Shown: in pieces, positions 34,562 through 46,459 of the stretch
Numbering within the stretch: position 1 is the stretch's first letter
Layout: each line of letters starts with the position of its first letter
DNA from: Pseudomonadota bacterium
GTDB lineage: Bacteria > Pseudomonadota > Gammaproteobacteria > Burkholderiales > Ferrovaceae
Assembly: GCA_021811145.1 (NCBI GenBank)
Contig: JAJZPN010000004.1
Coordinates: forward strand, 1-64,000
Reading direction: 5' to 3'
DNA length: 64,000 nt
Notes under the pieces: generated by a model
The model's database searches: none
What the model saw: only the letters and a program-made list of their open reading frames with translations
Told to the model about the DNA's origin: nothing
Program-made: the position numbers and the translations under genes

Positions 34562-34575
34562 CACCTCATTAATAA

Positions 34576-35304
34576 TTAATTGTGTTTTTCTTTAACGACT
34601 GCAGTATGGCTAAAACCATTACTTTTTAGCGTACTGATTAAAGTATGTACTTCATCCATATTGGATAGTGGACCAATACGCACACGATATAGTTTCTCTT
34701 GACCACCATTGGGAGCGCTGACACTGGCGTCAACGCCTATCAAAGCTAAATTAGCACGTTGATCTTCAGCTTCACGGGCTTGTTTAAAGGCGCCGGTCTG
34801 CACAAATAAACTGGTTTTTGTGGGCGACTCACTGCTTTGCGTTGAACTCTCAGAGGGTGCTGGAGGAGCAGCCTTGTGTTGGTTATCCGCTGTAGCTTGA
34901 GTGTCGCTCACTCCACCTGGGACCACAACCGGGTTATTAACTGTATCTGCACTATTTGCCATGGGTGGGCTAATAGGTTGCGGCGTATTAACCACAGGTT
35001 GGGGCATACTAGGTGTGATCACTGCTCCCACAGATCCATTACTGCCTTCCACTGTGGTGGGATTCATGATGCCATGCTTAGAGACATCAGGCATTTCATT
35101 AATGGGTTTATCGGAACTGGTATCCACGGAATCCACTTTTTTAACAAAGGGATTAGGCATGTGAGTCACATAAATAGCCGTGCCAGCGGACAGTGCTACT
35201 CCTAATACCAGGCCAATTAAAATACCTTTAAAAAGCTTCATGCCACCCCCACCACCACTATTACTGCGTGGTGTGGGTCGTGGTCTCATATCCGGTCTGT
35301 TCAT
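34576..35304 (-). CDS. SPOR domain-containing membrane protein
   Basis: The 242-residue product has a short basic N-terminus, one membrane helix (about 25-48, FKGILIGLVLGVALSAGTAI), a long Pro/Ser/Thr-rich periplasmic linker and a C-terminal SPOR domain at about 165-240 (FVQTGAFKQAREAEDQRANL; YRVRIGPLSNMDEV). SPOR domains bind denuded peptidoglycan at division sites, so a role in septal wall processing is likely, similar to FtsN or DedD. It lies between argS and dsbA with short gaps, a common betaproteobacterial order. Confidence 0.9.
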   Translation of the reverse strand: MNRPDMRPRPTPRSNSGGGGGMKLFKGILIGLVLGVALSAGTAIYVTHMPNPFVKKVDSVDTSSDKPINEMPDVSKHGIMNPTTVEGSNGSVGAVITPSMPQPVVNTPQPISPPMANSADTVNNPVVVPGGVSDTQATADNQHKAAPPAPSESSTQSSESPTKTSLFVQTGAFKQAREAEDQRANLALIGVDASVSAPNGGQEKLYRVRIGPLSNMDEVHTLISTLKSNGFSHTAVVKEKHN

Positions 35305-35316
35305 TAAACAGTCATC

Positions 35317-37071
35317 CTACATGGTTAAAGGAGCACTTACCCCTAATAATTGTAGCCCATCATTTAAGACTGTGGCGACAGCAAGAATCAGTGATAAACG
35401 TGCACGACAAAGAGTAACATCATCCACTAAAAATTGTTGTGAATTGTAGTAACTGTGTAATTCAGCAGCTAGGTCTTTAAGATAAAAGGCGAGAGTATGT
35501 GGTGCATAATCCCGTGCAGCTGCGTTAATCGTATCTGGATAATCTTCCAACAGTTGCATTAGCTTAAATTCATGCTCAAGCGTTAGAGGGGACAAGTCAC
35601 AGTCAACGAGGCTTGCGATATCCTGCCCCCACTTTTGTAATACGCTATGAATTCTTGCATGAGCGTATTGAATATAGTACACAGGGTTATCGTTACTATG
35701 AGATTTGGCTAAATCCAAGTCAAAATCCAAGTGTTGGTCTGATTTACGTAAAACATAAAATAATCGAGCAGGATCATTACCCACTTCTTCACGTAATTCA
35801 CGTAAGGTAACAAACTGGGCTTTTCTGGTGGACATTTGTACTTTCTCGCCACCACGATAGAGACTAACAAACTGTACTAACGGAATAATTAAGCGCTCAG
35901 TGTTAAAACCTAGTGCAGTCAATGCTGCCTTAACTCGGGGGATGTAACCATGGTGGTCTGCCCCCCAGACATCGATGAGTAAATCAAAGCCCCGTTCAAA
36001 CTTGTTGGCATGATAGGCAATATCAGAAGCAAAATAAGTATAAATACCATTTTCTCGTTGTACTACGCGATCCTTTTCGTCGCCAAATTGGGTGGATTTA
36101 AACCACACAGCACCATCTTGTTGATAGAGATAGCCCTTAGCCTCCAGTTGATCAACGACTTTTTTAACCGCACCAGACGTGTATAAAGACTGTTCAGAAA
36201 ACCACTCATCAAAGGTGACACCAAACTCTTTTAAATCCTCTTTACAGTCAGCCAATTGTAAGGATAATACGTGTTGATGAAGTTGATGATAGTGGTCTTT
36301 TAGTAAGAATTTTGCTCGAGCAATGAGGGCATCCATGTAGCGTTCAATGGCTTCATCCTCTTCTGTTTGAGTGGGTGGATTAAGGTTAAGAAGAACAAAC
36401 TCATCAGCGTGATAGAGTTGCTTGGCCCATTGTGCCTTGACCAATTCTGCCATATCCGTCACATAATCACCTTGATAACCATTACTTGGGAAAGCAATGG
36501 TTGAGCCGAATAAAGCAAGATAACGCAGCCACGTGGATACCGTTAAAATATCCATTTGCCGACCGGCGTCATTGACATAGTATTCTTTGCTAACCTTAAA
36601 GCCTGCTTTATTCAGGATGTTGGCTACCGAGTCACCATAAGAAGCACCACGCCCATGACCCACATGTAATGGGCCGGTTGGGTTACTAGACACAAATTCA
36701 ATCAATAAAGAGCGCTGATGACCAAACTCAGTATTACCCCATTCTTTACCTTTATGGAGCACTTGATGGACAACGCGTTGTTTAGCACTCTGTTTAACAA
36801 AGATGTTAATAAAGCCAGGACCGGCGATATCACAGCGCTCTATCAAGGCATTACTAGGCAGCGCGTCAATGAGCTTTTGTGCTACCTCTCTTGGTGCGAG
36901 CTTAAGCACTTTCGCTAATTGCAAGGCACCGTTGTGGGCATAGTCCCCATGATTACTTTGCTTAGGTCTTTCTAGAGACAGGTGAGTTGTATCCACATCG
37001 GCAATACTACGAATAGCCTCATGGAATAATTGATTGAGTTCGGTTAACAGTGAGACGTGTGCGTTGTTCAT
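35317..37071 (-). CDS. argS: arginyl-tRNA synthetase
   Basis: ArgS charges tRNA-Arg. The 584-residue class I enzyme has the N-terminal Arg-specific domain (about 1-110), the HIGH-like motif NPTGPLHVGHGRGASYGD near 130, and the anticodon-binding DALR domain at the C-terminus. The KMSKS equivalent reads VQMSTRKAQ, as is normal for ArgS, which often lacks the canonical lysines. It follows priA by 51 bases and precedes the SPOR gene by 12. Confidence 0.96.
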   Translation of the reverse strand: MNNAHVSLLTELNQLFHEAIRSIADVDTTHLSLERPKQSNHGDYAHNGALQLAKVLKLAPREVAQKLIDALPSNALIERCDIAGPGFINIFVKQSAKQRVVHQVLHKGKEWGNTEFGHQRSLLIEFVSSNPTGPLHVGHGRGASYGDSVANILNKAGFKVSKEYYVNDAGRQMDILTVSTWLRYLALFGSTIAFPSNGYQGDYVTDMAELVKAQWAKQLYHADEFVLLNLNPPTQTEEDEAIERYMDALIARAKFLLKDHYHQLHQHVLSLQLADCKEDLKEFGVTFDEWFSEQSLYTSGAVKKVVDQLEAKGYLYQQDGAVWFKSTQFGDEKDRVVQRENGIYTYFASDIAYHANKFERGFDLLIDVWGADHHGYIPRVKAALTALGFNTERLIIPLVQFVSLYRGGEKVQMSTRKAQFVTLRELREEVGNDPARLFYVLRKSDQHLDFDLDLAKSHSNDNPVYYIQYAHARIHSVLQKWGQDIASLVDCDLSPLTLEHEFKLMQLLEDYPDTINAAARDYAPHTLAFYLKDLAAELHSYYNSQQFLVDDVTLCRARLSLILAVATVLNDGLQLLGVSAPLTM

Positions 37072-37122
37072 AACTTAAATAACTGTGAGTGAATAGTGCA
37101 TTATAAAGGGTAATCGAAAGCC

Positions 37123-39105
37123 TCAACAATCAATTGGATCTACGTCAATGACCCAATTGACAGAATGGGGTGCATGAGAAAACAAATACTCACTCCATTG
37201 GGATAACGCCTGTTGTAACAGTGGTCGTGAAGAGGATTGAAGCAATAATTGTAGGCGGTACTTGTTACCTATTTTATGTAGAGTAGGGGCTACCACATCA
37301 AAGAGCATCACCTCTTCACTGGCGAGGCGCTTCAAAGCCTCTCTTGCCCCACGCATAAATTGTTGTAGGTGAGAGAGTTCTTTAGCTGAACCTCGTAATA
37401 GCGCTTGATAGCAAAAGGGTGGGAAACCAATTAAACGTCGCTCTTCCAGCTCACTCTCTGCAAAACGGTGGTAATCATGGTGAATCAATGCTTCAAATAA
37501 GGGGTGTTGAGGGAAGGCGGTTTCTATTAATACTTGTCCCTTGTCACTCCCACGACCGGCTCTACCCGCTGCTTGTATGAGTTGTGTAAATAAGCGCTCA
37601 CTTGCCCTAAAGTCACTGCTGTAGAGGGCATTGTCTACATTAAGAGCAGCAACCAAGGTGAGTTTTGGGAAATCATGGCCTTTAATTAGAATTTGTGTGC
37701 CTACCAAAATATCCACTTTACCGGCATGAATGTCCTGAATTTGTGTGGCCCAACTTTTACTCTGTAGACTATCACTGTCGATGCGTAAAATGCGTGCATC
37801 AGGCCATAACTGTTGCAGGCTTTCTTCTATTTTTTGGGTTCCTTCCCCTAAGGTGGTTAAGTCTTGGCTGTGACATTGACGACATTGGTAATCGATAGGG
37901 CGTTGATAATTACAATGGTGACAGCGTAAGCGTTGTTGTCGGCGATGTACCACGAGTCGTGTCTGGCAATCAGGACAGGTGGCAAGCCACTGGCACTGAT
38001 TGCAGATTAATACCGGCGCAAAGCCACGTCGATTAATAAATAGTAATGATTGTTGTTGTCTTTCAAGGCGCTCACCAATGGCCTTAACAATCTCTTGGTT
38101 AAGTAGAGGTGAGTCATGCTTGAGCTCGGCCTTGATTAAACGAATGCTTGGTAATGTGGCACCTTGGTGAGCGCGTTCTGTGAGTTGAATGAGATGGTAG
38201 CGCCCTTGTTTGGCATTCCACCAACTCTCTAATGAGGGAGTGGCAGAGCCTAATACCACAGGACAGTTGTTGTATTGTCCACGAATAATAGCGAGATCTC
38301 TGGCATGGTAGCGCATCCCTTCAGCCTGTTTATAGGAGCTATCATGTTCCTCATCCACAATGATAAGACCAAGATGATTAAGCGGTGAGAAAATAGCAAG
38401 GCGCGTACCCAGTACAATCTGGACTTTCCCTGAGGCCACATCAATCCAGCGTTGAGCACGCTCTTTTTCGCCAATGGCACTATGCAAACTAACCATATTA
38501 GCCTCAGGAAAGCGCGCCTGAAAACGCTGCTCAATTAAGGGAGTTAAATTGATTTCAGGAACGAGAATCAGAACTTGTTTGCCAAGTATTAGTGTTTCTC
38601 TGACAAGCTCTAAATAGACTTCAGTTTTACCGCTACCAGTAATGCCTTGCAATAACCAAGTATGAAACTCGTTATGATGCTCGATAATGGCGTTACAAGC
38701 TTGGCGCTGTTCATTATTAAGTGGCGGCGCTGTGCTCACTGAAACGGATGTAGAGAGTGTTCTTCTTTTAGGGGGCTGCCAGTCAGTGGTTTTTTTTAAA
38801 GCAGGAGGGATGGCATGTAATACAACGGGCCCTAGGGGATGCTGATAATAGTGACTAGTAAAACCTAGTAAACGCATCACATCTTTTGGTAGAGGAGGGA
38901 CATCACGCCATGGTGTTGCAGCTTGTTTGATTTTATCTAGAGGAAGAGTACTGCTATTTTTTACGTTGAGTACAACACCTACTTTTTCTTCGCGACCAAA
39001 AGGGACCTTAACACGCCGACCGATATCATCGGGTGTTGCCTCATCACACCGATAATCAAACAGTGTAGTTAGGGGTAGATCAAGGGCAACTTCAATGAAA
39101 TTCAT
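37123..39105 (-). CDS. priA: primosomal protein N' (replication restart helicase PriA)
   Basis: PriA reloads the replisome at collapsed forks. The 660-residue helicase has the N-terminal 3' DNA-binding domain, the Walker A GITGSGKTE near 155, the Walker B DEEHD, and helicase motifs through GRAGRGSDKGQVLIET. Eight zinc-binding cysteines lie in the insertion (CNQCQWLATCPDC; CHHC; CRQC) at about 370-415. It is somewhat shorter than the E. coli protein (732 residues). A perfect DnaA box lies 24-32 bases before its ATG. Confidence 0.96.
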   Translation of the reverse strand: MNFIEVALDLPLTTLFDYRCDEATPDDIGRRVKVPFGREEKVGVVLNVKNSSTLPLDKIKQAATPWRDVPPLPKDVMRLLGFTSHYYQHPLGPVVLHAIPPALKKTTDWQPPKRRTLSTSVSVSTAPPLNNEQRQACNAIIEHHNEFHTWLLQGITGSGKTEVYLELVRETLILGKQVLILVPEINLTPLIEQRFQARFPEANMVSLHSAIGEKERAQRWIDVASGKVQIVLGTRLAIFSPLNHLGLIIVDEEHDSSYKQAEGMRYHARDLAIIRGQYNNCPVVLGSATPSLESWWNAKQGRYHLIQLTERAHQGATLPSIRLIKAELKHDSPLLNQEIVKAIGERLERQQQSLLFINRRGFAPVLICNQCQWLATCPDCQTRLVVHRRQQRLRCHHCNYQRPIDYQCRQCHSQDLTTLGEGTQKIEESLQQLWPDARILRIDSDSLQSKSWATQIQDIHAGKVDILVGTQILIKGHDFPKLTLVAALNVDNALYSSDFRASERLFTQLIQAAGRAGRGSDKGQVLIETAFPQHPLFEALIHHDYHRFAESELEERRLIGFPPFCYQALLRGSAKELSHLQQFMRGAREALKRLASEEVMLFDVVAPTLHKIGNKYRLQLLLQSSSRPLLQQALSQWSEYLFSHAPHSVNWVIDVDPIDC

Positions 39106-39128
39106 GGCTTAACACGGTATTGGTTGCC

Positions 39129-39137
39129 TGTGGATAA
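39129..39137 (-). promoter_or_regulatory. isolated perfect DnaA box upstream of priA
   Basis: The minus-strand sequence TTATCCACA, identical to the strongest DnaA box, lies in the 227-base hemE-priA gap close to the priA start codon. One chance match in a window this size is not improbable, so regulation of priA by DnaA is only a suggestion. Confidence 0.4.
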
Positions 39138-39332
39138 CTTTGTGAATATCTCAGTAAAAGCCTTACTAGATCTAAAGTACTATATCTTTGTTATTCGTCA
39201 AGGCTTTTTTCTATAAAAAAATAACATTAAAAATCAATAAGTTATATTTTTGATTAGATAGCTTTTTGATTTTTAAAGAAATATTAACATTGCCACCTTA
39301 TTGTGCATAACACAAAGCAGAAAGTTAAATTC

Positions 39333-40397
39333 CTAATTGTTTGTACGTAGGCGTCTACTTACGTTATGAACCGCATCAACCAATACTGCCACATGTTCAG
39401 GAGGCGTAAATCGTGAAATCCCATGCCCTAAGTTGAACACATGTCCTGGGTCTGCACCAAAAGAGGTAATAATTCTTTCTACTTCTTTTTCTATCGCTTG
39501 AGGTGAGCCAAACAGCACCGATGGATCCATATTGCCTTGTAGTGCTACTTGATGGCCAACACGTCTTTTGGCTTCAGACAATTCGATTGTCCAATCTAAT
39601 CCCACCGCATCAAAGCCTGCTTCAGCAATACGCTCAAGCCACAGGCCACCGCCTTTGGTAAAGACAATACTGGGTACGCGTCGTCCTTCTGCTTGCTTAG
39701 TTAATTCAGCCGCGATACGACGCAAATAATGTAAAGAAAACTCTTCATAAGCCGGGGTTGAGAGTGTCCCACCCCAGGTATCAAACACCATCACTGCCTG
39801 AGCACCAGCTTCTATCTGTGCATTCAAGTAAAGAATCACAGATTGGGTGGTTACTTCAAGAATTTGATGCAGTAAATCAGGACGACGATATAGCATCCCT
39901 TTGATGTGGCGGAAGTCTTCTGAGCCCCCGCCTTCTACCATGTAGCACGCTAGAGTAAAAGGGCTACCAGAGAAACCAATTAAAGGAACACTGCCTGCTA
40001 GAGAGCGGCGAATTTGACTCACTGCACTCATGACATAACTTAAATGCGTATCAGGATCGGGAGCGCTAAGATTTCTGATTTCCCATTCATCACGTAATGG
40101 TCTTTCTAGTTTTGGTCCTTCCCCTTCAGCAAAATACAACCCTAAACCCATGGCATCAGGAATGGTTAAAATATCTGAAAACAAAATAGCCGCATCCAGT
40201 GGAAAACGGGCTAGAGGTTGTAGCGTCACTTCTGTGGCAAGATCAGGGTTCTTGCATAAATCAAGAAAGCTTCCTGCGCGTGCCCGCGTGGCATTATATT
40301 CAGGTAAATAGCGACCAGCCTGACGCATGATCCATAAAGGAGTGTATTCCGTAGGTTCGCGAAGTAAGGCTCTTAGAAAGGTGTCATTATGTAGCAT
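39333..40397 (-). CDS. hemE: uroporphyrinogen decarboxylase
   Basis: HemE removes four acetate carboxyls from uroporphyrinogen III to give coproporphyrinogen III in heme synthesis. The 354-residue product has the signature [15 protein letters not shown] (about 20-34), the catalytic aspartate segment [14 protein letters not shown], and [19 protein letters not shown]. It lies seven bases after gltD and is probably the last gene of gltB-gltD-hemE. hemB and hemL are also in this window. Confidence 0.97.
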   Translation of the reverse strand: MLHNDTFLRALLREPTEYTPLWIMRQAGRYLPEYNATRARAGSFLDLCKNPDLATEVTLQPLARFPLDAAILFSDILTIPDAMGLGLYFAEGEGPKLERPLRDEWEIRNLSAPDPDTHLSYVMSAVSQIRRSLAGSVPLIGFSGSPFTLACYMVEGGGSEDFRHIKGMLYRRPDLLHQILEVTTQSVILYLNAQIEAGAQAVMVFDTWGGTLSTPAYEEFSLHYLRRIAAELTKQAEGRRVPSIVFTKGGGLWLERIAEAGFDAVGLDWTIELSEAKRRVGHQVALQGNMDPSVLFGSPQAIEKEVERIITSFGADPGHVFNLGHGISRFTPPEHVAVLVDAVHNVSRRLRTNN

Positions 40398-40404
40398 AGT
40401 ATCC

Positions 40405-41841
40405 TTAGCGTGGCAGTGTCGATGAACCCATTAGATATTCATCAATGGCACGTGCTGCCTGACGTCCCTCACGGATAGCCCAGACCACCAAAGATTGTCC
40501 GCGACGCATGTCCCCTGCGGCAAAGACTTTATCCAAATTGGTTTTGTAGTTATCAGTGTTGGCGGCAATATTGCCACGGTTATCAAGACCAACGTTGAAG
40601 TCTTTGAGCATCCCTTCATGCACAGGATGAAGATAGCCCATAGCAAGCAATACCAAGTCAGCTTTAACCTCAAACTCTGAACCAGGAACCTCTTTCATGA
40701 CCATTTGTCCTTGATCGTTTTTATGCCAATCAAGACGCACTGCAAGTAGTTTTTCAACTTTGCCATTGCTACCTAAAAACGCTTTAGTGGCCACACTCCA
40801 ATCGCGCTGACATCCTTCCTCTTGTGAGCTGGAGGTTCTCATTTTCATGGGATAGTTAGGCCATACCAATGGTTTGTTTTCTTTTTCAGGAGGACGAGGC
40901 ATCAACTCAAATTGAGTAACAGATAAGGCGCCTTGACGAATAGAAGTACCCACACAGTCAGAACCTGTATCACCACCACCGATCACCACCACATGTTTAC
41001 CCGTGGCAAGAATAGAGTTGTTAACACTGTCGCCAGCATTACGCTTATTTTGCTGAGGTAAAAATGACATAGCAAAATGAACGCCGTCTAATTCACGTCC
41101 CGGTACAGTGAGATCGCGTGGATGCTCAGAACCACCTGTGAGTAATACCGCGTCAAAATCGGCTAATAACTGATCAGTGGTTAAGTTAACCCCAACATGA
41201 ACGTTGGTTTTAAAGCTTACCCCTTCTGCTGTCATTTGATCCATACGGCGATCAATGAGGTGTTTTTCCATTTTAAAGTCAGGAATACCATAACGCAGCA
41301 AGCCGCCAATACGGTCATTCTTTTCAAAGACGGTCACATCATGTCCAGCGCGAGCTAGTTGCTGCGCTGCTGCAAGGCCAGAGGGGCCTGACCCTACAAC
41401 CGCTACTTTTTTACCGGTTTTTTGTGCAGCCATCTGTGGTTTAACCCAACCTTGTTCCCAACCATGGTCAATAATGGTGTGTTCAATATTTTTAATCGTG
41501 ACTGCATCATTATTAATATTTAAGACACATGCCGCTTCACAGGGAGCTGGGCAAATGCGACCAGTAAACTCAGGAAAATTATTGGTTGAGTGCAATGTTT
41601 CAAGAGCACTTTGCCACTGACCCTTGTAAACTAAATCATTCCAGTCTGGAATAATGTTATTAACAGGACAACCTGTTTGGCAGAAAGGAATACCGCAATC
41701 CATACAACGTGAGCCTTGTGTACTCACTGCTTCAAGAGAAAGCGGAATGGTAAACTCTGAATAGCCTTTAACGCGCTCTTCAGGGGGAAGGGAGGTCTGG
41801 TCTTGCCTTGCTACCTCCATGAATCCAGTAATCTTACCCAT
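40405..41841 (-). CDS. gltD: glutamate synthase small subunit
   Basis: GltD passes electrons from NADPH through FAD and iron-sulfur clusters to the large subunit. The 478-residue product has the N-terminal cysteine clusters ([26 protein letters not shown]) at about 45-110, an FAD-binding [20 protein letters not shown] near 150 and an NADPH-binding [11 protein letters not shown] near 290. It overlaps gltB by eight bases. This is the NADPH-dependent bacterial type. Confidence 0.96.
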   Translation of the reverse strand: MGKITGFMEVARQDQTSLPPEERVKGYSEFTIPLSLEAVSTQGSRCMDCGIPFCQTGCPVNNIIPDWNDLVYKGQWQSALETLHSTNNFPEFTGRICPAPCEAACVLNINNDAVTIKNIEHTIIDHGWEQGWVKPQMAAQKTGKKVAVVGSGPSGLAAAQQLARAGHDVTVFEKNDRIGGLLRYGIPDFKMEKHLIDRRMDQMTAEGVSFKTNVHVGVNLTTDQLLADFDAVLLTGGSEHPRDLTVPGRELDGVHFAMSFLPQQNKRNAGDSVNNSILATGKHVVVIGGGDTGSDCVGTSIRQGALSVTQFELMPRPPEKENKPLVWPNYPMKMRTSSSQEEGCQRDWSVATKAFLGSNGKVEKLLAVRLDWHKNDQGQMVMKEVPGSEFEVKADLVLLAMGYLHPVHEGMLKDFNVGLDNRGNIAANTDNYKTNLDKVFAAGDMRRGQSLVVWAIREGRQAARAIDEYLMGSSTLPR

Positions 41842-44800
41842 GTTGTGTCACCTTATTGTCTTCTTGATGTTGTTCACGTGCCAATTCAATTAAAGCACGA
41901 CGATATTCCATTGGCATTACTTTAACAAAACGTGGCAAATAATGATTCCAGTTAGCAAGAATAGTCTTGGCACGTTCGCTATTAGTATAGTGAGCATGTT
42001 TTTCAATCAGACTCTTCAGTAATTCGGTATCAGATTTACCAAGATGGTTTACTTTTACTCGACCATGGCTATCTAAGTTACCACGGCTTTCATCCAAGGC
42101 ATTGTCTTCTTCAGGAATGGGCTCAAGTTCAACCATAGCGAGGTTACAGCGTTTCTCAAAATCGCCTGCCTCATCAAGAACATAGGCAACTCCGCCGCTC
42201 ATACCAGCGGCAAAGTTGCGACCCGCTTCTCCTAAGACCACGACGGTACCACCTGTCATGTATTCACAACCATGGTCACCAACGCCTTCAACCACAGCAG
42301 TGGCGCCTGAGTTTCTCACCGCGAAACGCTCCCCTGCCACACCACGGAAGTAACATTCTCCTGTGATCGCACCATAGAGTACGGTGTTACCAACAATAAT
42401 GTTTTCTTCAGGTTTGATAGGGCATACTGGGTCAGGATAAATCACAATGCGACCACCACATAGTCCTTTACCGACATAGTCATTGGCCTCCCCCACGAGC
42501 TCAAAGGTCACACCCTTGGCTAAGAAGGCACCAAAACTTTGTCCTGCAGTACCATGAGCTTTTACAACAATCGTATCCTCTGCTAAGCCTTGATGGCCAT
42601 AACGTTTGGCCACTTCTCCTGAGAGCATGGCTCCCACTGTACGATTTAAATTACGTACTTCAGTGTTGATAGTAACGTGTTGTCTGTCATCAAGAGCTGG
42701 TTTGGCTTCACGAATAAGCTGATGATCAAGTGCCTGTTCAAGACCATGATCTTGTCTCTCTTTCCATGAACGAGCCACTTCTTTTGGCATGGCAGGTTGA
42801 TGGAAGATTCTTGAGAAATCAAGGCCTTTGGCTTTCCAATGCTCAATGCCTTTTTTCATATCAAGCATATCAACACGGCCAACCATTTCATTAAAGGTTT
42901 TGAATCCCATTTGGGCCATGTATTCACGCACTTCTTCAGCCACAAAGAAGAAGTAATTGATTACGTGCTCAGGTTGACCTGTGAATTTCTTAATTAACTC
43001 AGGGTCCTGTGTTGCCACACCCACTGGGCAGGTATTTAAGTGACATTTTCTCATCATGATACAACCCTCTACCACGAGAGGGGCCGTAGCAAAACCGAAT
43101 TCGTCAGCACCCAATAGAGCAGCAACCACCACATCACGACCTGTTTTCATTTGGCCGTCTGCTTGCACACAAATACGTCCACGTAATTTGTTAAGTACAA
43201 GCGTTTGTTGTGTTTCAGCAAGACCTAATTCCCATGGGGAGCCTGCGTACTTAATAGACGATAAGGGGGAAGCGCCGGTACCACCATCATGCCCAGAAAT
43301 GGTTACATGATCAGCGTGGGCTTTGGATACTCCCGCGGCCACCGTTCCCACACCCACTTCAGACACCAGTTTGACACTGACGCGAGCTGCAGGATTAACG
43401 TTCTTTAAGTCGTGAATCAATTGAGCTAAATCTTCAATTGAATAAATATCATGGTGTGGCGGTGGAGAAATTAAGCCAACACCGGGCACAGAATGACGCA
43501 ATTTACCAATGTATTTACTGACTTTGTGTCCTGGTAATTGACCACCTTCACCAGGTTTAGCGCCTTGTGCCATTTTAATTTGAATGTCGTCTGCATTGAC
43601 TAAGTATTCAGCGGTCACACCAAAGCGACCTGACGCCACTTGTTTGATGGCTGAGCGCATGGAGTCACCATTAGCCATGGGCTTAAAGCGCACAGGGTCT
43701 TCGCCGCCTTCACCAGTATTGGATTTCCCACCAATTCGGTTCATGGCAATAGCAAGAGTACTGTGTGCCTCATGAGAAATGGAACCTAAAGACATGGCAC
43801 CTGTTGCAAAACGCTTAACAATAGATTGCGCACTTTCTACTTCAGAAAGAGGAATTGATTGTGCAGAGGACTTGATTTCAAAGAGTCCACGTAACGTCAT
43901 CAATTTCTCAGACTGATCATTGATGGCTTTAGCATACTCACGGTAGGTGTTGTAACTACCTGTTTTTGTCGCCAGTTGCAGCTTAGAAATACTCTCAGGT
44001 GTCCACATATGCGCTTCACCACGGATACGGTAAGCATATTCTCCACCCGTATCAAGGGCGTTAGCGTATAAAGGCGAGTTGGAATAAGCTTGTTGATGCA
44101 GCTTAAAGACTTCTGCAGCCACTTCTTCTAAACCAATACCCTGAATTTTTGTGGCAGTACCTAAGAAATAACGCTCTACAAAACTGCTGTTTAAGCCAAT
44201 GGCTTCAAAAATTTGTGCGCCCATATAAGATTGATAGGTCGAAATACCCATTTTTGAAGTGACTTTTAATAAGCCCTTTGATACAGCTTTAATGAAGCGT
44301 TTGTGTGCTTCTTTGATATCCAAATCACGGGGTAATAAGTCACCCATGTTGCTGATAGTTTCAAATGCCAAGTAGGGGTGAATAGCTTCTGCACCGTAAC
44401 CGGCAAGGAGAGCAAAATGATGTACTTCGCGGGCTGAGCCTGTTTCAATCACAAGACCAGTGTTGGTTCTTAATCCTTGCTTGACTAAGTGATGATGAAC
44501 CGCAGCTGTTGCCAGTAAACCTGGGATAGCAATATGGTGTTCATCGACACCGCTATCAGACAGTATTAAGACATTAAATCCTTGTTTAACTGCCTCTTCT
44601 GCGTCTAAGCACAATTGATTAACGGCACCTTCCATTCCTTTTGTACCCTCTACAACAGGGAAGTTAATGGAGAGCACATGTGCTTTAAATTGATTATTGG
44701 TGTACTGATCAATATGTCTTAACTTATTAATGTCCTCAACAGAGAGAATAGGTTGAGATACCTCTAATCGTGGCTGAGGTTCGTTACTATGAAGACCTAA

Positions 44801-46459
44801 TAAGTTTGGTCTTGGACCAATGAAAGACACCAATGACATCACTAATTCTTCACGAATAGGATCAATCGGTGGGTTGGTTACCTGAGCAAACAATTGTCTA
44901 AAGTACTGATATAAGGATTTAGGACGGTTTGATAACACAGCCAAAGGTGTGTCATCCCCCATTGAGCCTACCGCTTCTTGACCGGTGGTAGCCATTGGGA
45001 CCATTAGGAATTTCAATTCCTCTTGGGTCACACCAAAGGCTTGCTGGCGATCAAGTAGAGTCTCTTTGTTCTCTAATACTAGCTCTTTAGGTGCAGGTAG
45101 TTCTTCCAGGCGAGTTTGTGTTTTTAAGAGCCATTCACGATAAGGATGGGCACTTGCTAATTCTTTCTTGAGTTCTGCATCACTAATGATGCGACCTTGC
45201 TCCATATCAATTAAAAGCATTTTACCTGGCTGTAAACGCCATTTTTTGATGATTTTTTCTTGTGGGATCGGTAACACACCCATCTCTGATGCCATTAGTA
45301 CTAAATCATCACTGGTTTGCAAATAACGGGCAGGGCGTAAGCCATTACGATCTAGGGTGGCACCAATCTGGCGACCGTCGGTAAAGGCTACCGCAGCAGG
45401 ACCATCCCATGGTTCCATGAGGGCGGCATGATACTCATAATAGGCACGACGCTCTTCATCCATTAATGGATTACCGGCCCAGGCTTCTGGAATGAGTAAA
45501 GTCATGGCTTGGGTAAGTGGATAACCGCCTGCTACCAACAATTCGAGTGCATTATCAAAACTTGCTGAGTCAGATTGACCTTCATCAATGAGAGGCCAAA
45601 TACTTTTAAGGTCTTCACCTAAGAGTACCGACTCCATCGCCGCACGGCGAGCTGCCATCCAGTTTACGTTTCCTCTTAGGGTATTGATCTCACCATTATG
45701 AGCAATCATCCTGAATGGATGGGCTAAATCCCAGGTAGGAAAAGTATTGGTTGAGAAGCGCTGATGAACTAACGCTAGAGCAGATACCATTTCAGTATCT
45801 TTTAAATCAAGATAGTAAGTGCCCACTTGATCAGCTAACAACATACCTTTATATATTATGGTACGTGATGACAGTGAAGGAACATAAAATTCTTTACGAT
45901 CTACGCCTAAGGCAATGACTTTATGTTCACTGCGTTTTCTAGCAACAAACAACTTACGCTCGAAAGCGTTTTGATCTGGGCAATTGTCGCCCTGAGCAAT
46001 AAAAATTTGTTTAATAACCGGCTCAACAACTTTAACGCTCTCACCTAAACCCTTGTTATCAGTGGGGACAGTACGCCAGCCCAGTACGCGCTGACCTGCT
46101 TCTTTTAAGCACTCGGTTAAGATATTTTCGCACTGCTCACGCTTGGTTGCATCTTGAGGTAAAAACACCATACCTACAGCGTAACGTCCTACTTCTGGTA
46201 AAGTAATATTTAAAGGAGTCGTTACTTTACGTAAAAAAGCATCAGGTAATTGAATGAGAATCCCTGCACCATCGCCCGCTAATGGATCAGCACCTGTTGC
46301 ACCGCGGTGCGTTAAATGTTCAAGGATTTGTAAGCCCTGTTGAACAATACTGTGACTTTTGATCCCTTTAATATGGGCTACAAACCCCACACCACAAGCA
46401 TCGTGCTCGTTAATCGGATCATAGAGACCTTGTTCAGATGGAATGTAAGGATGGTTCAC
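41834..46459 (-). CDS. gltB: glutamate synthase large subunit
   Basis: GltB transfers the amide of glutamine to 2-oxoglutarate, forming two glutamates. The product of 1541 residues has a class II glutaminase domain whose catalytic cysteine (C22 here, in DACGVGF) is exposed after removal of a short propeptide. It also has the central and FMN-binding synthase domains, the 3Fe-4S motif CHLNTCPVG, and a C-terminal beta-helix domain rich in glycine. The start chosen is GTG at 46459, which has AGAGG eight bases upstream. The frame also opens at a TTG at 46477 without a ribosome-binding site, adding six residues. It leads gltB-gltD-hemE. Confidence 0.96.
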   Translation of the reverse strand: MNHPYIPSEQGLYDPINEHDACGVGFVAHIKGIKSHSIVQQGLQILEHLTHRGATGADPLAGDGAGILIQLPDAFLRKVTTPLNITLPEVGRYAVGMVFLPQDATKREQCENILTECLKEAGQRVLGWRTVPTDNKGLGESVKVVEPVIKQIFIAQGDNCPDQNAFERKLFVARKRSEHKVIALGVDRKEFYVPSLSSRTIIYKGMLLADQVGTYYLDLKDTEMVSALALVHQRFSTNTFPTWDLAHPFRMIAHNGEINTLRGNVNWMAARRAAMESVLLGEDLKSIWPLIDEGQSDSASFDNALELLVAGGYPLTQAMTLLIPEAWAGNPLMDEERRAYYEYHAALMEPWDGPAAVAFTDGRQIGATLDRNGLRPARYLQTSDDLVLMASEMGVLPIPQEKIIKKWRLQPGKMLLIDMEQGRIISDAELKKELASAHPYREWLLKTQTRLEELPAPKELVLENKETLLDRQQAFGVTQEELKFLMVPMATTGQEAVGSMGDDTPLAVLSNRPKSLYQYFRQLFAQVTNPPIDPIREELVMSLVSFIGPRPNLLGLHSNEPQPRLEVSQPILSVEDINKLRHIDQYTNNQFKAHVLSINFPVVEGTKGMEGAVNQLCLDAEEAVKQGFNVLILSDSGVDEHHIAIPGLLATAAVHHHLVKQGLRTNTGLVIETGSAREVHHFALLAGYGAEAIHPYLAFETISNMGDLLPRDLDIKEAHKRFIKAVSKGLLKVTSKMGISTYQSYMGAQIFEAIGLNSSFVERYFLGTATKIQGIGLEEVAAEVFKLHQQAYSNSPLYANALDTGGEYAYRIRGEAHMWTPESISKLQLATKTGSYNTYREYAKAINDQSEKLMTLRGLFEIKSSAQSIPLSEVESAQSIVKRFATGAMSLGSISHEAHSTLAIAMNRIGGKSNTGEGGEDPVRFKPMANGDSMRSAIKQVASGRFGVTAEYLVNADDIQIKMAQGAKPGEGGQLPGHKVSKYIGKLRHSVPGVGLISPPPHHDIYSIEDLAQLIHDLKNVNPAARVSVKLVSEVGVGTVAAGVSKAHADHVTISGHDGGTGASPLSSIKYAGSPWELGLAETQQTLVLNKLRGRICVQADGQMKTGRDVVVAALLGADEFGFATAPLVVEGCIMMRKCHLNTCPVGVATQDPELIKKFTGQPEHVINYFFFVAEEVREYMAQMGFKTFNEMVGRVDMLDMKKGIEHWKAKGLDFSRIFHQPAMPKEVARSWKERQDHGLEQALDHQLIREAKPALDDRQHVTINTEVRNLNRTVGAMLSGEVAKRYGHQGLAEDTIVVKAHGTAGQSFGAFLAKGVTFELVGEANDYVGKGLCGGRIVIYPDPVCPIKPEENIIVGNTVLYGAITGECYFRGVAGERFAVRNSGATAVVEGVGDHGCEYMTGGTVVVLGEAGRNFAAGMSGGVAYVLDEAGDFEKRCNLAMVELEPIPEEDNALDESRGNLDSHGRVKVNHLGKSDTELLKSLIEKHAHYTNSERAKTILANWNHYLPRFVKVMPMEYRRALIELAREQHQEDNKVTQHG

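Noticed and set aside
35317-37071. Non-canonical KMSKS motif (QMSTRK) in ArgS
   Set aside because: ArgS enzymes often lack the canonical KMSKS lysines, so this is normal for the family.
39227-39276. 11-base inverted repeat TTAAAAATCAA / TTGATTTTTAA in the hemE-priA gap
   Set aside because: Nearly all A/T in an AT-rich gap with a 28-base loop; likely chance, and not a convincing terminator.
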